The notes beneath the pieces were generated by a model that worked only from the letters and a program-made list of their open reading frames with translations, ran no database searches and was not told the origin of the DNA. From positions 39,115,992 to 39,179,991 of the forward strand of contig NC_090188.1 of NCBI RefSeq assembly GCF_024679245.1: a DNA stretch of 64,000 nt, written 5' to 3'. The DNA is from Pseudorasbora parva (lineage: Eukaryota; Chordata; Actinopteri; Cypriniformes; Gobionidae). Shown one piece after another: positions 45,813 through 58,457 of the stretch (the stretch's first letter is position 1; each line of letters starts with the position of its first letter). The position numbers and the translations under genes are program-made.

Positions 45813-46789
45813 CCTGGGACCCAGTAATAGACTTTTGTCCACTGTAGTGGACATTATATTTTAGTGAGTTTCTGTGACATCACACACGTCACAGTTTTGA
45901 GTCAGGATGTCCTTTATAGAGCACATTCAGGGCTTTGCAGAGATACCAAATGTTTGGAGGTTTCACCAGGACAACAACAACTTCTTGGTCTTTAAAAATG
46001 GCTGACATTAATGTTTAGCACTATTATGGAAATATGATAATATTTTGTAATTATAATTTAAATCTGATTCATTTTCTAATTGTTTGTTATAAATCAACAT
46101 CTCAGGAAAATGCTATGGGGTTTCTAATCAAAATATGACTTTTTGTTACAAAACAGGGCATTGATTTCATAAATGTCCACTGTAGAGGACACCAGGACAT
46201 AAATCATGTTTATCATGCATTTTGGAGACACAAACAGTAAATAGGGAAATAAATTACATAACAATATTCCTATGAAATATTACGTATTATTATGAAAATG
46301 TTGCCAATTATTACTCCCCTTATTACACTTCTTTTTTTCATTACATGTTGCACCAAGAACACAATAATATGCAAATTAGATGCAATATACCGATACATTG
46401 TATTGAATGGGAAAATCCAAGTATGGCCATTTTACCCACATATTGCATAAAGTAAGATGGTATATCAAAGCATTCAGTTATATCTTTTATAACATAGCTC
46501 AGAATCATCTTTAAAAAAAGTTTGTTTTAAAAAAATCCTGAAACTTAAAAATGTATTTGTGAGTTAAAAAAAAAAATCCCATTGTTTTGGCCTATACATG
46601 CAATTTTATTTCATTAAAAAAATTTAACAACTGAGTCCTGGTGTCAACTACAGAGGACATATCATAAAATATGAATAAAATATAATTTTCCAAAAAAATT
46701 ATGTGTCCATTTGTTTCTTATGCTCTAAACAATCTAATGACATGAAAAAATACAAAATTCGAAAAACTTTTTTTTTCTGGGTCCCAGGG
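45813..46789. mobile_element. TIR element with CCTGGGACCCAG ends, 977 bp
   Basis: A perfect 12-bp inverted repeat (CCTGGGACCCAG / CTGGGTCCCAGG) bounds AT-rich DNA. Inner blocks around 'tccactgtagtggac', 'ccactgtagaggacaccagg' and 'actacagaggacat' repeat in both orientations. It lies 49 bp downstream of the receptor exon's donor, inside the presumed intron. No coding capacity; family unassigned. Confidence 0.6.
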
Positions 46790-48611
46790 TTTCTTTTCAT
46801 AGGATGCCCTATGCATCACAATTAAGCTTTTAAACATTTCTGAATTATGACACGTTTGATCTTGAACATCTTCAACTTCTGATGCACCAATATATCTACC
46901 ACAGATTCTAGTGCTAGAGGCTGTTTGTGCTTGTTAAGTTATTGCTATTGCGTCAATAAATCACATAAACAGCTAAAATCTTTCTTTGAAAGAATGTTTT
47001 ATTTATGTATTTATTTATTGAGATTAAGATGCACTTCCGTAAATGTAGATTTGATGGAGTTCCTGGGATGACAGCATGCACTTTTGGTCATTTTTATGGA
47101 ACAAATTTACTCAACCCTCTGTCTAGTAAGGACCTAATGGATTGACTTTAATGTTTCAGATTCACAGATTGAAAAGCTACAAGTAATGTTGTTTCATGTC
47201 TATCCCTGATATGCATGGTTATCTTCGCTAGTTGAATAACTGAATATTAATAAGAGTTTTGAAGTTATCAAGACTGAAGAAGCAGCTGTGAGCCATAGTT
47301 GCAGCTGCTTCAAGTGTTGACATATGCCTGAATAAAATCAGTTGTTTCAAATCACATTCATGGCTTTTGACCCTCAAAGAGAGTCACGTTTGATTGATTC
47401 CAGTCTAATGCAGGATGTTCGCATCTTTCAAACACATTCCAGACACTTAAGCTCAAACTTCTTTGAGCTGATGTTTAGAGTGAAGCCATAACATTAAATA
47501 TAGTTCCACTTGAGCAGGACTAAAGTTTTGCGACACAAGATGCATTCAGGCATAATCAGTGTGGAGCACTTCAGAAGCATATCTGCCAAAAATGGACCAA
47601 TTTGCACAGAAGACACGCATTGAAAATTGACCAATAATCATGTCATCTGATGTCCTTTTGTTTTTAAATAAGGTACTGTTCTTTTAGAAATGACATTTTT
47701 ACTACATATTCCACATTTAGGGGAGCACGGGGCACAACCTATTTAACTAGTTACCATATCAATGTTATTTAGAGATATCAATGAACATTTATTTAACCAT
47801 AGCAAAAGTAAATGTCTTACTTAAGTTTATTTGTCATCTCTGTTTTCTGTGATTAATTAAAATAAGACAAATCTGATATTATTGTAATCTTATATTGGTA
47901 ACACTTTACAAAACGGGTGCACTAATATGCATCAATTCATGCTTAACTAATGCACAGGTAATCATTAATCGAGTTAATGTATTACTAATGGTGAACTAAC
48001 CCATTTATTAATGTTAACTGCATCAGCTACTAATGAAGATTAATAGATTAAGTAATCATTAAATTGTTATTAGTTAAATATGTCATAATGTATTAATTCC
48101 TTAATAACATTAACTAATAATGTAAATTACGTTACATCTCATTTACATTATTACAAATCTAACAAATTACAAATACATGACTATTAACTAATTGATTAAG
48201 TAATATGTAATTGTGGTTATGAGTTTGAATTAATTTTGAATTAGTTAATAGTCATGTGCCCCACATATAAGCAAAGTCATAACATAATGATAACTTTATA
48301 AATCATTAGCTAATGATTAATTAAAGCAGACAACTGGAAGTAGAAATTTAACTGTTGAGATGGTTCTTTACTGCTGATCTAACAGTAGAAGACACAAGCT
48401 GCGGTTTATTCCCAGTTGTGCAGATGGGGCAGATGAGAGTCAGTGTTCAGAATTAAATTAGTATGTTTTTAACTATGCTTTATAGCTGTGTTTAGCTATG
48501 TTTTTGTTGTCAAACTCAAAAATTGGTATATTTGTAATGATTAAAAAATGCCATTATTTTATTTAAAAAAGGTAATAATTCAGTTTATGTAGGGTAGAGA
48601 GGGGCACAACC
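46790..48611. other. No gene recognised (presumed intron or flank)
   Basis: No frame of useful length and no GPCR-like downstream exon was seen. 47890-48330 is built of 'taatgttaact / attaatgtta'-like words and starts 'ggtaacactttaca', a known type of fish repeat start. Confidence 0.5.
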
Positions 48612-48869
48612 TAACGTCTCGGTTACATATGTAAGCCTCATTCCCTGAGGAGGTAACGGAGACATAAAGTCAGTGACTGACTAATGGGGTTTCGCTTAGA
48701 AGCGAAATTAGATCATTAGATCATCTTCGAGATCTTGAAAACGCCCAATGGCAGTGCCAATACCATGGGCATGCGTAACTCCGCCTACCCACGTGGGTAT
48801 ATAAGGAAGTAGCTGGCATGATCACATTATGTTTTAGCTTCGGAACATACCTCTTCACTCCAAAAGCCT

Positions 48870-49740
48870 TCTGAGTTATCTGTCAGTTCTTCGAGACGAC
48901 AAGACGGTGTTGGTGTCAACGGCGCGTTCCTGTGAACGCATACTTCCTGCCTGCTGGTCAAAGGATACGGTATCCAGTTGGTGTGTGGTCCCTGGGCGCT
49001 TCGGCATTGATTGCGAGGTTAATCCTCTCACAAAAAGAGCTCACACGTGGCACGTCCTTTTCAGGATGTCTCACCCGTGTGCTTCTGGGTGTGGCTCTGC
49101 CACCTTCCGATGGCAACTTGCACTGTCTGGCGTGTTTGGGCTTTCAGCACGCTCAGGCAGCACTTGTGGATGAGTCGTGTTCCCACTGCGGGAAAATGGC
49201 CATCCCCGTGTTGCGGTCGAGACTCAATGAGCTCCGCGTGGCCGCCGGAGTGAGAGTCCCCTCTGCCACACCCCGATCTGACGTCTCTATGAGAGGCGTC
49301 ACTTCGGCTGTTGGCCAGGGTGACCTGAGGGTGATGGTGTGGAACAAAGCTCCGACGCTCATGCCTTGGCCCACACCCCCATCTGTTGCACCGGAACCTG
49401 CGAGCAACTGTGTCCCCAGAGTGACTCCTCCTGGCGTAGGTATCCTAAGCACCCCTCCAAAGCCTGTAGATTCACATCTTCCATGGTGGCAAAATGCTAC
49501 AGAGCTCGAAGGGTGGAGCCAACCCAGGTCTCAGAGATGAGCTGCGCACCGCGACAAAGGTTACCGCGTGCTCCCTGGGCCGGGTGATGTCCACTGCAGT
49601 GGTCCAGGAGAGACACTTATTGCTCAACCTGGCCGATATGAAGGACGCTGAGCGAACACATTTCCTTGATGCCCCCATATCTCAGGCTGGGCTATTCAGC
49701 GGCGCGGTCGAGAGCTTCGCCCAACAGTTCTCCAACTGAG
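48870..49740 (+). pseudogene. DIRS Gag-like protein, frameshifted
   Basis: The first long frame (48932-49540) includes a cysteine/histidine-rich segment typical of fish DIRS Gag (LHCLACLGFQHAQAALVDES, CSHCG). The C-terminal part continues in another frame (49560-49739) with VMSTAVVQERHLLLNLADMK and the FLDAPIS motif shared with copy 1. Gag would package the element's RNA. The product is interrupted by frameshifts and by an internal deletion relative to copy 1 (the YLLKELDEGE region is absent). Confidence 0.75.
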
Positions 49741-49838
49741 GCAATCAAACACATACTGCCCCGGCTCGCTGCTGCACCCAAAGCCCATAACCCCATCCCT
49801 GAACCCATCTAAACCCATCTCTGAGCACCTAGAGACCG

Positions 49839-51635
49839 GTGACGGCAGTGCGCACTCGTCCCTCTCTGTCGCCAGCCCCCTCTCAGACCAGACCCCCATG
49901 GAACGCGAGTCCTTCCCTGGTCTCCTCTGTCAGGGCGCAGCCGTTACCAGTGCCCCCACACCTGGCTGCTATGCCACCCACGTCCTGGCCGGTGCTCCGT
50001 ATGACCCTGCTGGTGCACTCCCTGGGAGCCTGGCTTCAGCTTCTAGGACTGTCCCTCTGGGTCGCACTGACAATCAGGCTGGGCTTCGCGATTCAGTTCG
50101 CACGGGCTCCTCCCCGTTTCCGGGGTGTCTGCTACACCATGGTGGGGCCCAATGCCCCTGTCATGCATGCGGAGATCGCTACCCTACTGGCAAAGGGTGC
50201 AATCGAGCCTGTCCCTCCAGCCAAGATGAAGTCTGGCTTTTATAGCCCTTTCTTCATTGTACCGAAGAAAACCGGTGGGTTACGACCAATCTTGGACCTT
50301 CACGTCGTGAACCGATCCCACAGGCTTCCGTTCAGGATGTTGACTGTGAAACACCTTTTCGGATGCGCTTGTCCATGCGATTGGTTTGCAGCGATCGACC
50401 TGAAGGACGCGTACTTCCATGTTTCCATCCTTCCGCATATCAGTATGCTGTACTCCCATTCGGGCTTGCTCTGTCCCCTCGCGTCTTCACGAAGATTGTC
50501 GAGGCAGCCCTTGCGCCCCTCAGGCAGCAAGGGGCTCGCATCCTGAACTATCTCGATGACTGGCTCATACTGGTCCACTCTCAGGAGCGGGTGTGCAAAT
50601 ACAGAGATCTGGTTCTCCACCACTTAGTCAGTCTGGGCCTTTGGGTCAACTGGGAGAAGAGCAATCTCTGCCCCGGGCAGAGGATCTCTTTTCTCGGTAT
50701 GGAGATCGACTTGGTCGCCATGTGCGCGCAGCTTACCGGCAAGCGTGTGCAGTCACTGCTGACTTGTCTCCTTCAGATATAGAGCAAGAGCACGGTTCCA
50801 CTGAAACTATTTCACAGGCTAATGGGGCACATAAAATCTGCAGCCGCGGTGGCGCCGCACGGATTGCTTCATATGAGACCGCTTCAGCACTGGCTTGAGT
50901 CCCGAGATGGGCAATGGCAGTCTGGCACGCTCTGGGTCACAGTAACTTGGGCCTGCAGACAGACACTCACCCAGTGGTCGAACCTCAGCTTTCTACGTGC
51001 AGGTATTCCCTTAGAACAAGTTTCCAGGCATGTTGTTGTATCAACAGATGCTTCCACTGCGAGTTGGGGTGCCATGTGCAATGGACATGCTGCCGCGGGC
51101 TCCTGGACAGAGGGCCGATTCGCTTCCGAGCGTTGCTGAAGGGTCAACACGTACTAGTCAGGTCGGACAACGTGGCCGTTGTATCGTACATCAACCACCA
51201 GGGCGGTCTACGCTCCCGCCGCCTGTCCCAACTTGCTCGCCATCTTGTGTTATGGAGTCAGAAGCGCCTGAGGTCCCTTCTTGCTGTCCATATCCCGGGG
51301 ATCCTGAACCGTGCAGCCGACGAGCTCTCACGGCTTCAGCCAATCCCTGGGGAGTGGAGACTCCATCCCCAGCCGGTCCAGCTGATCTGGGATCAGTTCG
51401 GAGATGCACAGGTAGATCTGTTTGCCTCCCACGACTTGTCCCATTGCAGCCTGTACTATTCCCTGACCGAGGGCACGCTTGCCACGGATGCACTGGTGCA
51501 CAGTTGGCCGCAGGGCCTACGCAAATATGCATTCCCCCCCGTGTGCCTTCTTGCACTTTTTCTATGCAAGGTCAGGGAGGACAAGGAGCAGGTCATGTTG
51601 GTCGCCCCGTATTGGCACAGCCAGACCTCTGAGTA
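49839..51635 (+). pseudogene. DIRS reverse transcriptase-RNase H, frameshifted
   Basis: Reverse transcriptase motifs appear in order: FYSPFFIVPKKTGGLRPILD, WFAAIDLKDAYFHV (about 50385-50425), a frameshift near 50435, YQYAVLPFGLALSPRVFTKI, the catalytic box LNYLDDWLILVHS (about 50560), and FLGMEID. After two more breaks, RNase H follows: VVVSTDASTASWGAMC (about 51035) and VRSDNVAVVSYINHQGGLRS (about 51160). The end part, VDLFASHDLSHCSLYYSL, precedes the truncation. The enzyme would make the element's cDNA. With at least three frameshifts it cannot. Confidence 0.88.
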
Positions 51636-53589
51636 TTTAATCATGGACATAATTATTGGCACCTTTGGTAAATATGATCAAAGATGGCTGTAAAAATAAA
51701 TCTGCCTTGTTTATCCTTCAAATCCTTCAACAACAACAACAACAACAAAAAACACAAACACCCAACCCTTTCTTGAAATAAAATAATTCAATCCAAATGG
51801 ATATTAAACTAATTTCACATTATGAAATAAATTATGTTCAGAAAAGAGTCACGTTAGTCTGAGATGAAAGATTGCATGAGGTTACCTAATGTTTGTGGAA
51901 TTAGCAGACAGCTCAGCTCTGATTGGGATAGATCTGAAAATAAACCAATGATTTTGAAGCATATGCAAGCCACCACCACCATTAATTTAGCAGCACATCA
52001 TCCTGAATGAATGTCTGGTATACAATATGAGATGATATAAGGTGATGGTCTGCAAAACTCTTGCTAGATGAGTTTTAAACCATCTTCTTTATATTTGAGA
52101 CCCGTTAGGAAGTATGAAAGTGCAGAATGATTAGGGATGCTGGTACGTGCTTATTTTCGACAGGTATGATTTATTTTTCTTTTTACACAGAGTAGGTCAA
52201 GCAGACAAAGCCACGGTAGGCCACATGGAGACGAAGGCCACATATAGATGAAGGACACAATAGGCCACCTTTAGACCACAGACAAAGCATTTGAGTTATT
52301 TTGAGTCTGATCTTGCTTGTAACTAGAATACTGGGATGACCATGTTCGCAGCACTTTGATAGAGGATGCTGACTCCACACATTCAGCTGATGATAGATGA
52401 GTTGGAGAATCGCAGTTCTTTGCATCTGCAGTTAGGAGGATTCTGAACCATTGGACGTGATCCCGCTCACAGCTTGATAGAACTCTGCTAACATAATCCC
52501 ATCTAACAGTCAGAACCTGCCAAGAGGACCCCCAAAAGAGAACAAACCAGAACTCATCAGAAAATCGTTAAATACATAGAATGAAGACGACTAAGAAACC
52601 TCAGCCTTTGCACTTGCAGAAGGAAATATTTTTACATATAATACTGCTTTACTAGCTAACCATACCTAGCTATTGAACCCTGCAAAGCTACCAACCTTGG
52701 GGAAAAAAATAAAAATCAATATCATAAGTGTGATAATTTGATACATTAAACCAGGTTGGAAGTCTGAGACAAATAATCAGAATCCTAAAAGATTCTTTTG
52801 ACCCTAGTCTAAAATCTGATGTCTTTGATAGTTAGACATGTTCACCACAGCCTGTTATTGACCATTGTGATACAATTTTAACCTGAAATAAATTCACTGA
52901 ATGTGAATGGGCTTATGTAATACTCCAGAGATTTTTTTATGAACATTGTCGTGTTCATGTTGATACGGTCTGAAAACAGGGTTGCCAATTTTCAAGTTCA
53001 GGTTGGAGTGATCGATTTCGAGATATCGATTTCAGTATGATTCAGTCTCAATTCATATGTAGTATAGCCTACTGTACATGATAAGGAACATTTGTTTGTC
53101 TTAGCACTATTTTAAACTTTTTTTTAAATATAAAAAAAGAAACTAATTTAAAGTTTCTTGTGTCAAATTATATGTGCCCACATTCATTAATATTCACTTG
53201 TATGTGCTTTGCTTATACGTATCATTATTCATTAAAATATTAGAATGCAAGTTATTAAAGTTTTAAAATGTCACATTTAAAGACATCTAGTGTTTCGTCA
53301 TATCTAAATATTTATTAAAATGCAAGACTGCAATACTTTTTGGAGCAACTAGATTAGATATGTATATTTATTAAAGAGCCATAATGCAACTATACTCGCT
53401 AATGGAATTACAAATGACTCTAATTGGCCTCTTTGGAATTGGAATTCTCTATTTTAACCTTAATTACTACACTAATTGTAATATAAATAATACAAATATT
53501 AGAAGAACAATATTTTAAGTGGTCATTAATTGACAATAATTATTGCACAAATAGTATTTAGTACCAAAAGATCTCTGTAAAAAAGTTTG
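51636..53589. other. No gene recognised
   Basis: 51726-51750 has a short (aac)n tract. 52180-52440 has an 80-codon antisense frame without any recognisable motif. No element ends were identified. Confidence 0.5.
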
Positions 53590-53800
53590 TATGGGAAGGA
53601 AGGAGGCGGGAACCGGCGAACATTCAAATATGTTTATTTCAAAATAAATAAACAAAAGGAAAGTAACGCGGGCAGCCCCTCACAGACGACTGCCCGCACA
53701 CACATAATAAACCATAAACAAAACTCAATGTAAAGTCCAGGTCTGGTGCTCTCTCGTCCGTCACTGGTGTCGCTAGTCCTTATATGCCTCCGAGCTCCCT
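53590..53800 (-). mobile_element. LTR fragment, copy 2 (antisense)
   Basis: Matches 6880-7030 and reads, on the minus strand, as the 3' part of an LTR with AATAAA-type signal and ending near 'ccggttcccgcctccttcc'. No coding region of the element adjoins it. Confidence 0.65.
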
Positions 53801-54227
53801 CATGAGAGGACTCGAGACCGGTGTGTCTCACAGACTGTTCTTTCGCAGCCACGTCCCCGTAATTTAAAAAAAAATAGTTACGGTATATGGTCACATTTGT
53901 CATCAATGAGTACCATATGAGTGTGACCAATTAGTAAGGAATACCTGAGGGCTAAATATAAGAATAACATTAATGTTACAATGTTGCATTTCTATCACTC
54001 TCCATAATAAAACGATCCTGTAAATATGGTTGACTCAATAATCAATGCACATGCTGTACTGTTTACCAAAACTTGCTGCAAACATATATATAATGAAACG
54101 ATTGTGTACCCGCCATTCAAATGCATTGACACAGTGCTAGAAGTATTGAGCGCTCTGAACCACGTGACTGCATGCGCCGCTGGAAGACAAGAGCATGTCG
54201 CAACTCCATTTTTCAACGCCTCTGGCT
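53801..54227. other. No gene recognised
   Basis: No exon or terminal repeat identified. Two overlapping opposite frames at 53995-54243 look like chance. Confidence 0.5.
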
Positions 54228-54512
54228 TTAAAGGGTGAAACACTCAGTTTCAGTCAGTGTCATGTCAATCTTGAGTACCTATAGAGTAGCATTGCATCCT
54301 GCATATCTCCGAAAAGTCTTTATTTTTTTAATAATTATATAAGAAAGATGCGCTGTTCCGAGTCTTTCCGAAAAAAGCCGAGCGGGTGGGGGCGTGTCGT
54401 GTGAGCGGAGCTAAATAATGACGTGTGCTCGCTGCTGCTATGTTGAGTCGAGTGCGTCGTAAAGCTGTGTCATCCCTAACAGCGGGAAAAAAACTTTATT
54501 CAAAATAAAAAT

Positions 54513-54760
54513 ATGGCTTTTAATCAGATACAGCCATACATCTATGATCCGGAATCAGACCCAGAGGCTGCAGTTGAACAGGAGCAGCAGCAAAAACGAC
54601 TAGAGCAGGACGTCTCTATGTGGTACAAGTTATACACTAACTATATAATATGCTGAGCGGCTTGTGTTATTTACATATTTATACTTGAATTATATCGTCG
54701 TATTTTTGTCTTTGAAGGTGTACATGTGGGAAGTGCAGTTGTGCACGTGTGTTTGTGTGT
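54513..54760 (+). pseudogene. P2X7-intracellular-domain-like protein, exons 1-2, truncated
   Basis: Exon 1 (54513-54622) encodes MAFNQIQPYIYDPESDPEA and an acidic/glutamine-rich stretch ending LEQDVSM. A 95-bp intron with GT (54623) and AG (54716-54717) follows. Splicing gives W-CTCGKCS, the start of a cysteine cluster. This N-terminus matches the fish proteins commonly annotated as P2X purinoceptor 7-like, which share the zinc-binding cytoplasmic domain of P2RX7 (family recognition). Homology stops after the cysteine motif, where the element is deleted, so no functional protein is expected. The role in the transposon is unknown. Confidence 0.7.
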
Positions 54761-54859
54761 TTACGCGTGGTTTGTGTAGACAGTAAGCGGACTAAAAAAA
54801 ACAGACATTTGAAGCAGTCTCACTCACCGCCTGCGGTTCTAACGTTGGGACTGCTCCAT

Positions 54860-55081
54860 CATTCAGCATTAGGCGATCGGGAAAATCCGGCGTCGAGCTG
54901 GGCCTTGTTTATGAAACAGTCGGCACCGAAATGCAGCGAACAGATATAAACATTCGCGCAACTCAGTTGCTGATCCGGAAAAGCAAATTCCATCCACTGT
55001 TGCCTTAACGCGGGGGTTTTTGGCGAATCTGTGCAGGACTGTCTTGGTCTGGCAACCAAAAACGCACTTTTTTGGTGACAT
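54860..55081 (-). pseudogene. THAP-domain exon, frameshifted
   Basis: Read on the minus strand from Met at 55081, the sequence has a C2CH zinc finger of THAP type. The first cysteines are in MSPKKCVFGCQ, followed by LHRFAKNP. After a one-base shift in a C-run near 55014, ALRQQWMEF follows, then VYICSLHFGADCF with the final Cys-His pair. THAP domains bind DNA and are the DNA-recognition part of several transposases. The frameshift and the loss of everything downstream make it a relic. It points toward the plus-strand gene of the same element. Confidence 0.78.
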
Positions 55082-55424
55082 TGTTATGTGCACATCACCT
55101 GTCCAGCATCCTACAAGCCAGCACTTTGATGGGCGTAGCCTGTTACTTTCGCTCTCTCCCTCTCTCTCTCTCACGCGCTTCCGGTAGAATTGTCCGTAAG
55201 GCCCATACAAGGAAATTCCGCCCCCATTAACGTCAAAGGGGACGCATGATCTCAAAAAACTTGCCGAAACTTATGACTAACCGGAAGTAGTATTTTTGAC
55301 AAAGAAATACTCCCATCAAACGTCCACCTTAACTTTTGAAACTTTGTCCATGTTTAGCATGGGATTCCAAGTCTTTAACAGTGTAAAAAGATCAGTATGC
55401 ATGAAACAGCATTTCACCCCCCCT

Positions 55425-56032
55425 TTAACATTATGCCACATTAGTACCAAAACGCTATTTATTGTTTGAATTTCGGATTAAAACTTTTTTTTTTTTTAAA
55501 GCTTAGCTTTGTTTAATATCAAAAGCAGGTTTGGCAATTTGGCGTGAAATTAAGTTGGGCAGAGCGAAAGCATGTGACAGCCCCTGAAAGCGTGTCTCAC
55601 GCCAAATGCGTGAGAGTTGGCAACCCTGTGAAAAGCAACTATAACGATGACTATTATAAAGTCACGTGGTGTGCGCCAGCTTTACTGAAAAGAGAAAAAG
55701 CTCACTGCCAGAGGGCCCTTTTCATTTGCGGTGTGGCCCAGGAATCAATAAGCATGTGCAGTCTGCGTATCACTAGTCAATGCTATATTTGGTGCTAGCT
55801 GATAGGCTGCCATTTTAAAACACTCCCCTGCATGTTTGTGTTAGTCTCTGAAGATTGTTTAGGGTTGGCATTTACCGTGTGTTTTGTAGTGTTGAGCATA
55901 GCCAATCACAAACATGTCTGTTTAGCGCTTAAATCCAATGCCCAATTGGAGTTTATGTAGCACAGAATACAAACGAGTTCAAGTAGTTCAGCGCTTATTC
56001 ACTTGCTAAATTCTGCCTGCTAGTGAATACAT
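55425..56032. other. No gene recognised
   Basis: An 84-codon frame at 55544-55798 carries no recognisable motif. A T-run lies near 55488-55497. Confidence 0.5.
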
Positions 56033-56527
56033 TTAAAGGGTTAGTTCACCCAAAAATGAAATTGATATCATTAATGACTCACCCTAATGTCGTTCCTCAC
56101 CCGTAAGACCTCCGTTCATCTTCAGAACACAGTTTAAGATATTTTATATTTAGTCTGAGAGCGTATCTAAGTGTATGCACACTATACTGTCCATGTCCAG
56201 AAAGGGAATAAAAACATCATCAGAGTAGTCCATATGTGACATCAGTGGGTTAATTAGAATCTCTTGAAGCATCAAAAATTTTATTCAGCATTGTCTTCTC
56301 TTCCACGTTTGTTTTCAAACCTTCAAACCTCAATCCTGTTTTCAAACCAGTTTGGATCACGTGTCAAACTGCTGAAATCACGTGATATTGGCGATCCGAA
56401 TCATTGATCAATTCACTGATTCATGAAACGTTTTTTTTTTTTTTTTTTATGTGCATAGACTGCATATGCTCTGGGACTAAAATATAAAATATCTTAAACT
56501 GTGTCTGAAGATGAACTAACCCTTTAA
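56033..56527 (+). mobile_element. Non-autonomous TTAA element, full copy, 495 bp
   Basis: Starts 'ttaaagggttagttcaccc' and ends 'gaactaaccctttaa', with TTAA at each edge. It is the same family as 1825-2672 (inverted there). A T-run at about 56431-56448 interrupts it. Confidence 0.85.
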
Positions 56528-57737
56528 AGAGTGGGATTAAAGGCGCCCACAAAAACAAAATATGGACCCAAATTACGAGTACTGTTAATAGTGTGGAGGT
56601 TGAGAAGCAATGCATTATTTTACAGCACGTGTTTTGAAACAATTAGCATTTAATTTCATATCACGGCACATATTGGGGTGTACAATAGTGATGATGATGT
56701 GATTTGGAGTACCATTCATTCACATTAATAACTGCATGACAATTTGTCGGTCTGAATTATTTTCAGTCCCAGTCCGTGCGCAGCTGCCGGGCCTAACCCT
56801 GAAACGTCAGGAAAAGCACACAGGCCTACAAATCAAATGCTTTGGTGAAGTCACACAAATTAAACATTGAAGTCCATGTTGCACAAAAATAAACACTGAA
56901 GTTTATAATTACTATGTTGTTGTTGTTTTACAGTGGGTCATAATATAGCATATCTTTGTCAGTGTGTTTTGTAGTGTTGGGAATTGTTTTTCTGTGCATT
57001 TTCGCACTAACTCAAAACGTGCATACACCACCTCCTGAGCTGGCGTAGGATTTGAGCGTGCCGTACGGCAACGTCCAGATTGATAAATCTCAAAGTCACC
57101 GTGTACGCTGGAAATTTGGTGTAGGCACTTTTGATAAATGAGGGCCATTGAGTTTTCCTTGGAATTCACATCCCACCCCCCACCCCCCAGTTTGTTCAAA
57201 GTTAATTTAATTCAATGCCAGATAGACTTACAGTGATTGTGACAGTTTAGGAACAAACCTTAGATTGTCACCTTTCTAAAGACACTAAAATTATGCATAT
57301 ATTCCAAATGTTTCAAGAACAGTATTTTACAGGAAAGCAAAGGGGTTAAAATAATAATCATTTAAATTTAATATAATTAATATAACATGTATATAATTGG
57401 ATGACCACAAGAATTAAGGACTCTCTCACAGTCATTATATATCTCGCTGCATGTGCTGTAGCTAGCCGAAAACACTAGAGGATAGATGTTTTCCTTGATG
57501 AAGGATTTTAAAACAATAATTAAAGCATTAATATTAATAATACTAATAATAATCAAATGGTTCATCCCATTGAGTTCAATTTATGGTAGGAGTTCTTTTT
57601 TGGTGGATTCGTTGTTATAAATGTGCTCACATTTCACAGAAATGTACCCAATTGATTTGGATTTGCTTTAACATGTTGGATGATTACTGTCAGATAGATT
57701 GACAGTAAACCTCCCCATGTTGAGAATTAAACTGATT
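56528..57737. other. No gene recognised
   Basis: 57010-57140 carries a block ('gatttgagcgtgccgtacgg', 'tgataaatgagggcc') that looks like a degenerate fish repeat. No exon is seen. Confidence 0.5.
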
Positions 57738-57950
57738 CAATGTTTGTCTTTTCAACACTGAAAAGCAAGGAATTATTAACATTGATCCAGTATTATTTAC
57801 TCAATGTTTGTCTTTTTAACACTGAAAAGCATGGATCTATCAACATTGATCCAATATTATTTAGCATTGACTTTTCAACATTGATCCAACATATTCTTAG
57901 CATCTAATTTTCAACATTGATCTATTATTACTTAGGATTTAAATGTTATC
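57738..57950 (+). repeat. 64-bp tandem repeat, 2 full and 2 partial units
   Basis: Units begin 'caatgtttgtctttt' at 57738 and 57802 and each contains 'acactgaaaagca' and 'aacattgatcca'. Two shorter, diverged partial units follow to about 57950. Confidence 0.7.
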
Positions 57951-58457
57951 CTCAACCAAAATGATGATTCTGATGTAACAATGCTATCTGGGTATTCACC
58001 TTTTAGATTTACTGATTTTAGCCACTTGTGGGAATATTGCACTAGGTGTGGCACTTCACTTTGAGTTAGGTATATTTACAGGTGTGGCAATCAGTTGAGG
58101 AAAGTGTGAATGGTGGGGAACATGCGGTTCTTAACGTAAACATGAGCACCTACTCCATCGATAGCACAACAGCACTTTATTAATTAGCACTGGTGAAGTA
58201 TCATTTTATGTCAAATACTTTGTATACTTTTATAATAAACAGGAACACCACCCAAAGAAAGCTAATGTCTGGACTTAGGATCTTTTTGCTATACACTGGG
58301 AACACCATGACATCCATGCCAAGGCTTGTACTATAGTGTCCATAGAGATTAAAATAAAAAGACTGTGTTGAGCTATATAACAATGATCAGGTTTCTGTCA
58401 ATGAATATATCCAAACAGCTGCTCACATGTCTAATAAAACCAGGGTATTCTCACAAA
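57951..58457. other. No gene recognised
   Basis: AT-rich, no recognisable exon or element. Confidence 0.5.

Larger units (their letters stand above)
48612..51635 (+). mobile_element. DIRS retrotransposon, copy 2 (3'-truncated)
   Basis: The left inverted terminal repeat starts 'taacgtctcggttacatatg' and runs through 'ttccctgaggaggtaacgga'. Gag and pol follow. The copy breaks off at about 51635 after RNase H, so the methyltransferase-like domain, tyrosine recombinase, right terminal repeat and internal complementary region are all missing. Sequence and Gag differ enough from copy 1 to represent another family. Confidence 0.88.
54232..55424. mobile_element. Kolobok-like TTAA element with P2X7-like and THAP pieces
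   Basis: TTAA lies at 54228-54231 and 55425-55428. The ends are 'agggtgaaacac' and, inverted, 'aggggggggtgaaatgc'-like (the G-run length varies). Inside are the first exons of two convergent genes: a plus-strand protein with a small intron and a minus-strand THAP domain. TTAA duplication plus a THAP protein fits the Kolobok superfamily (inference). The 1.2-kb length implies an internal deletion of a larger autonomous element. Confidence 0.65.
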
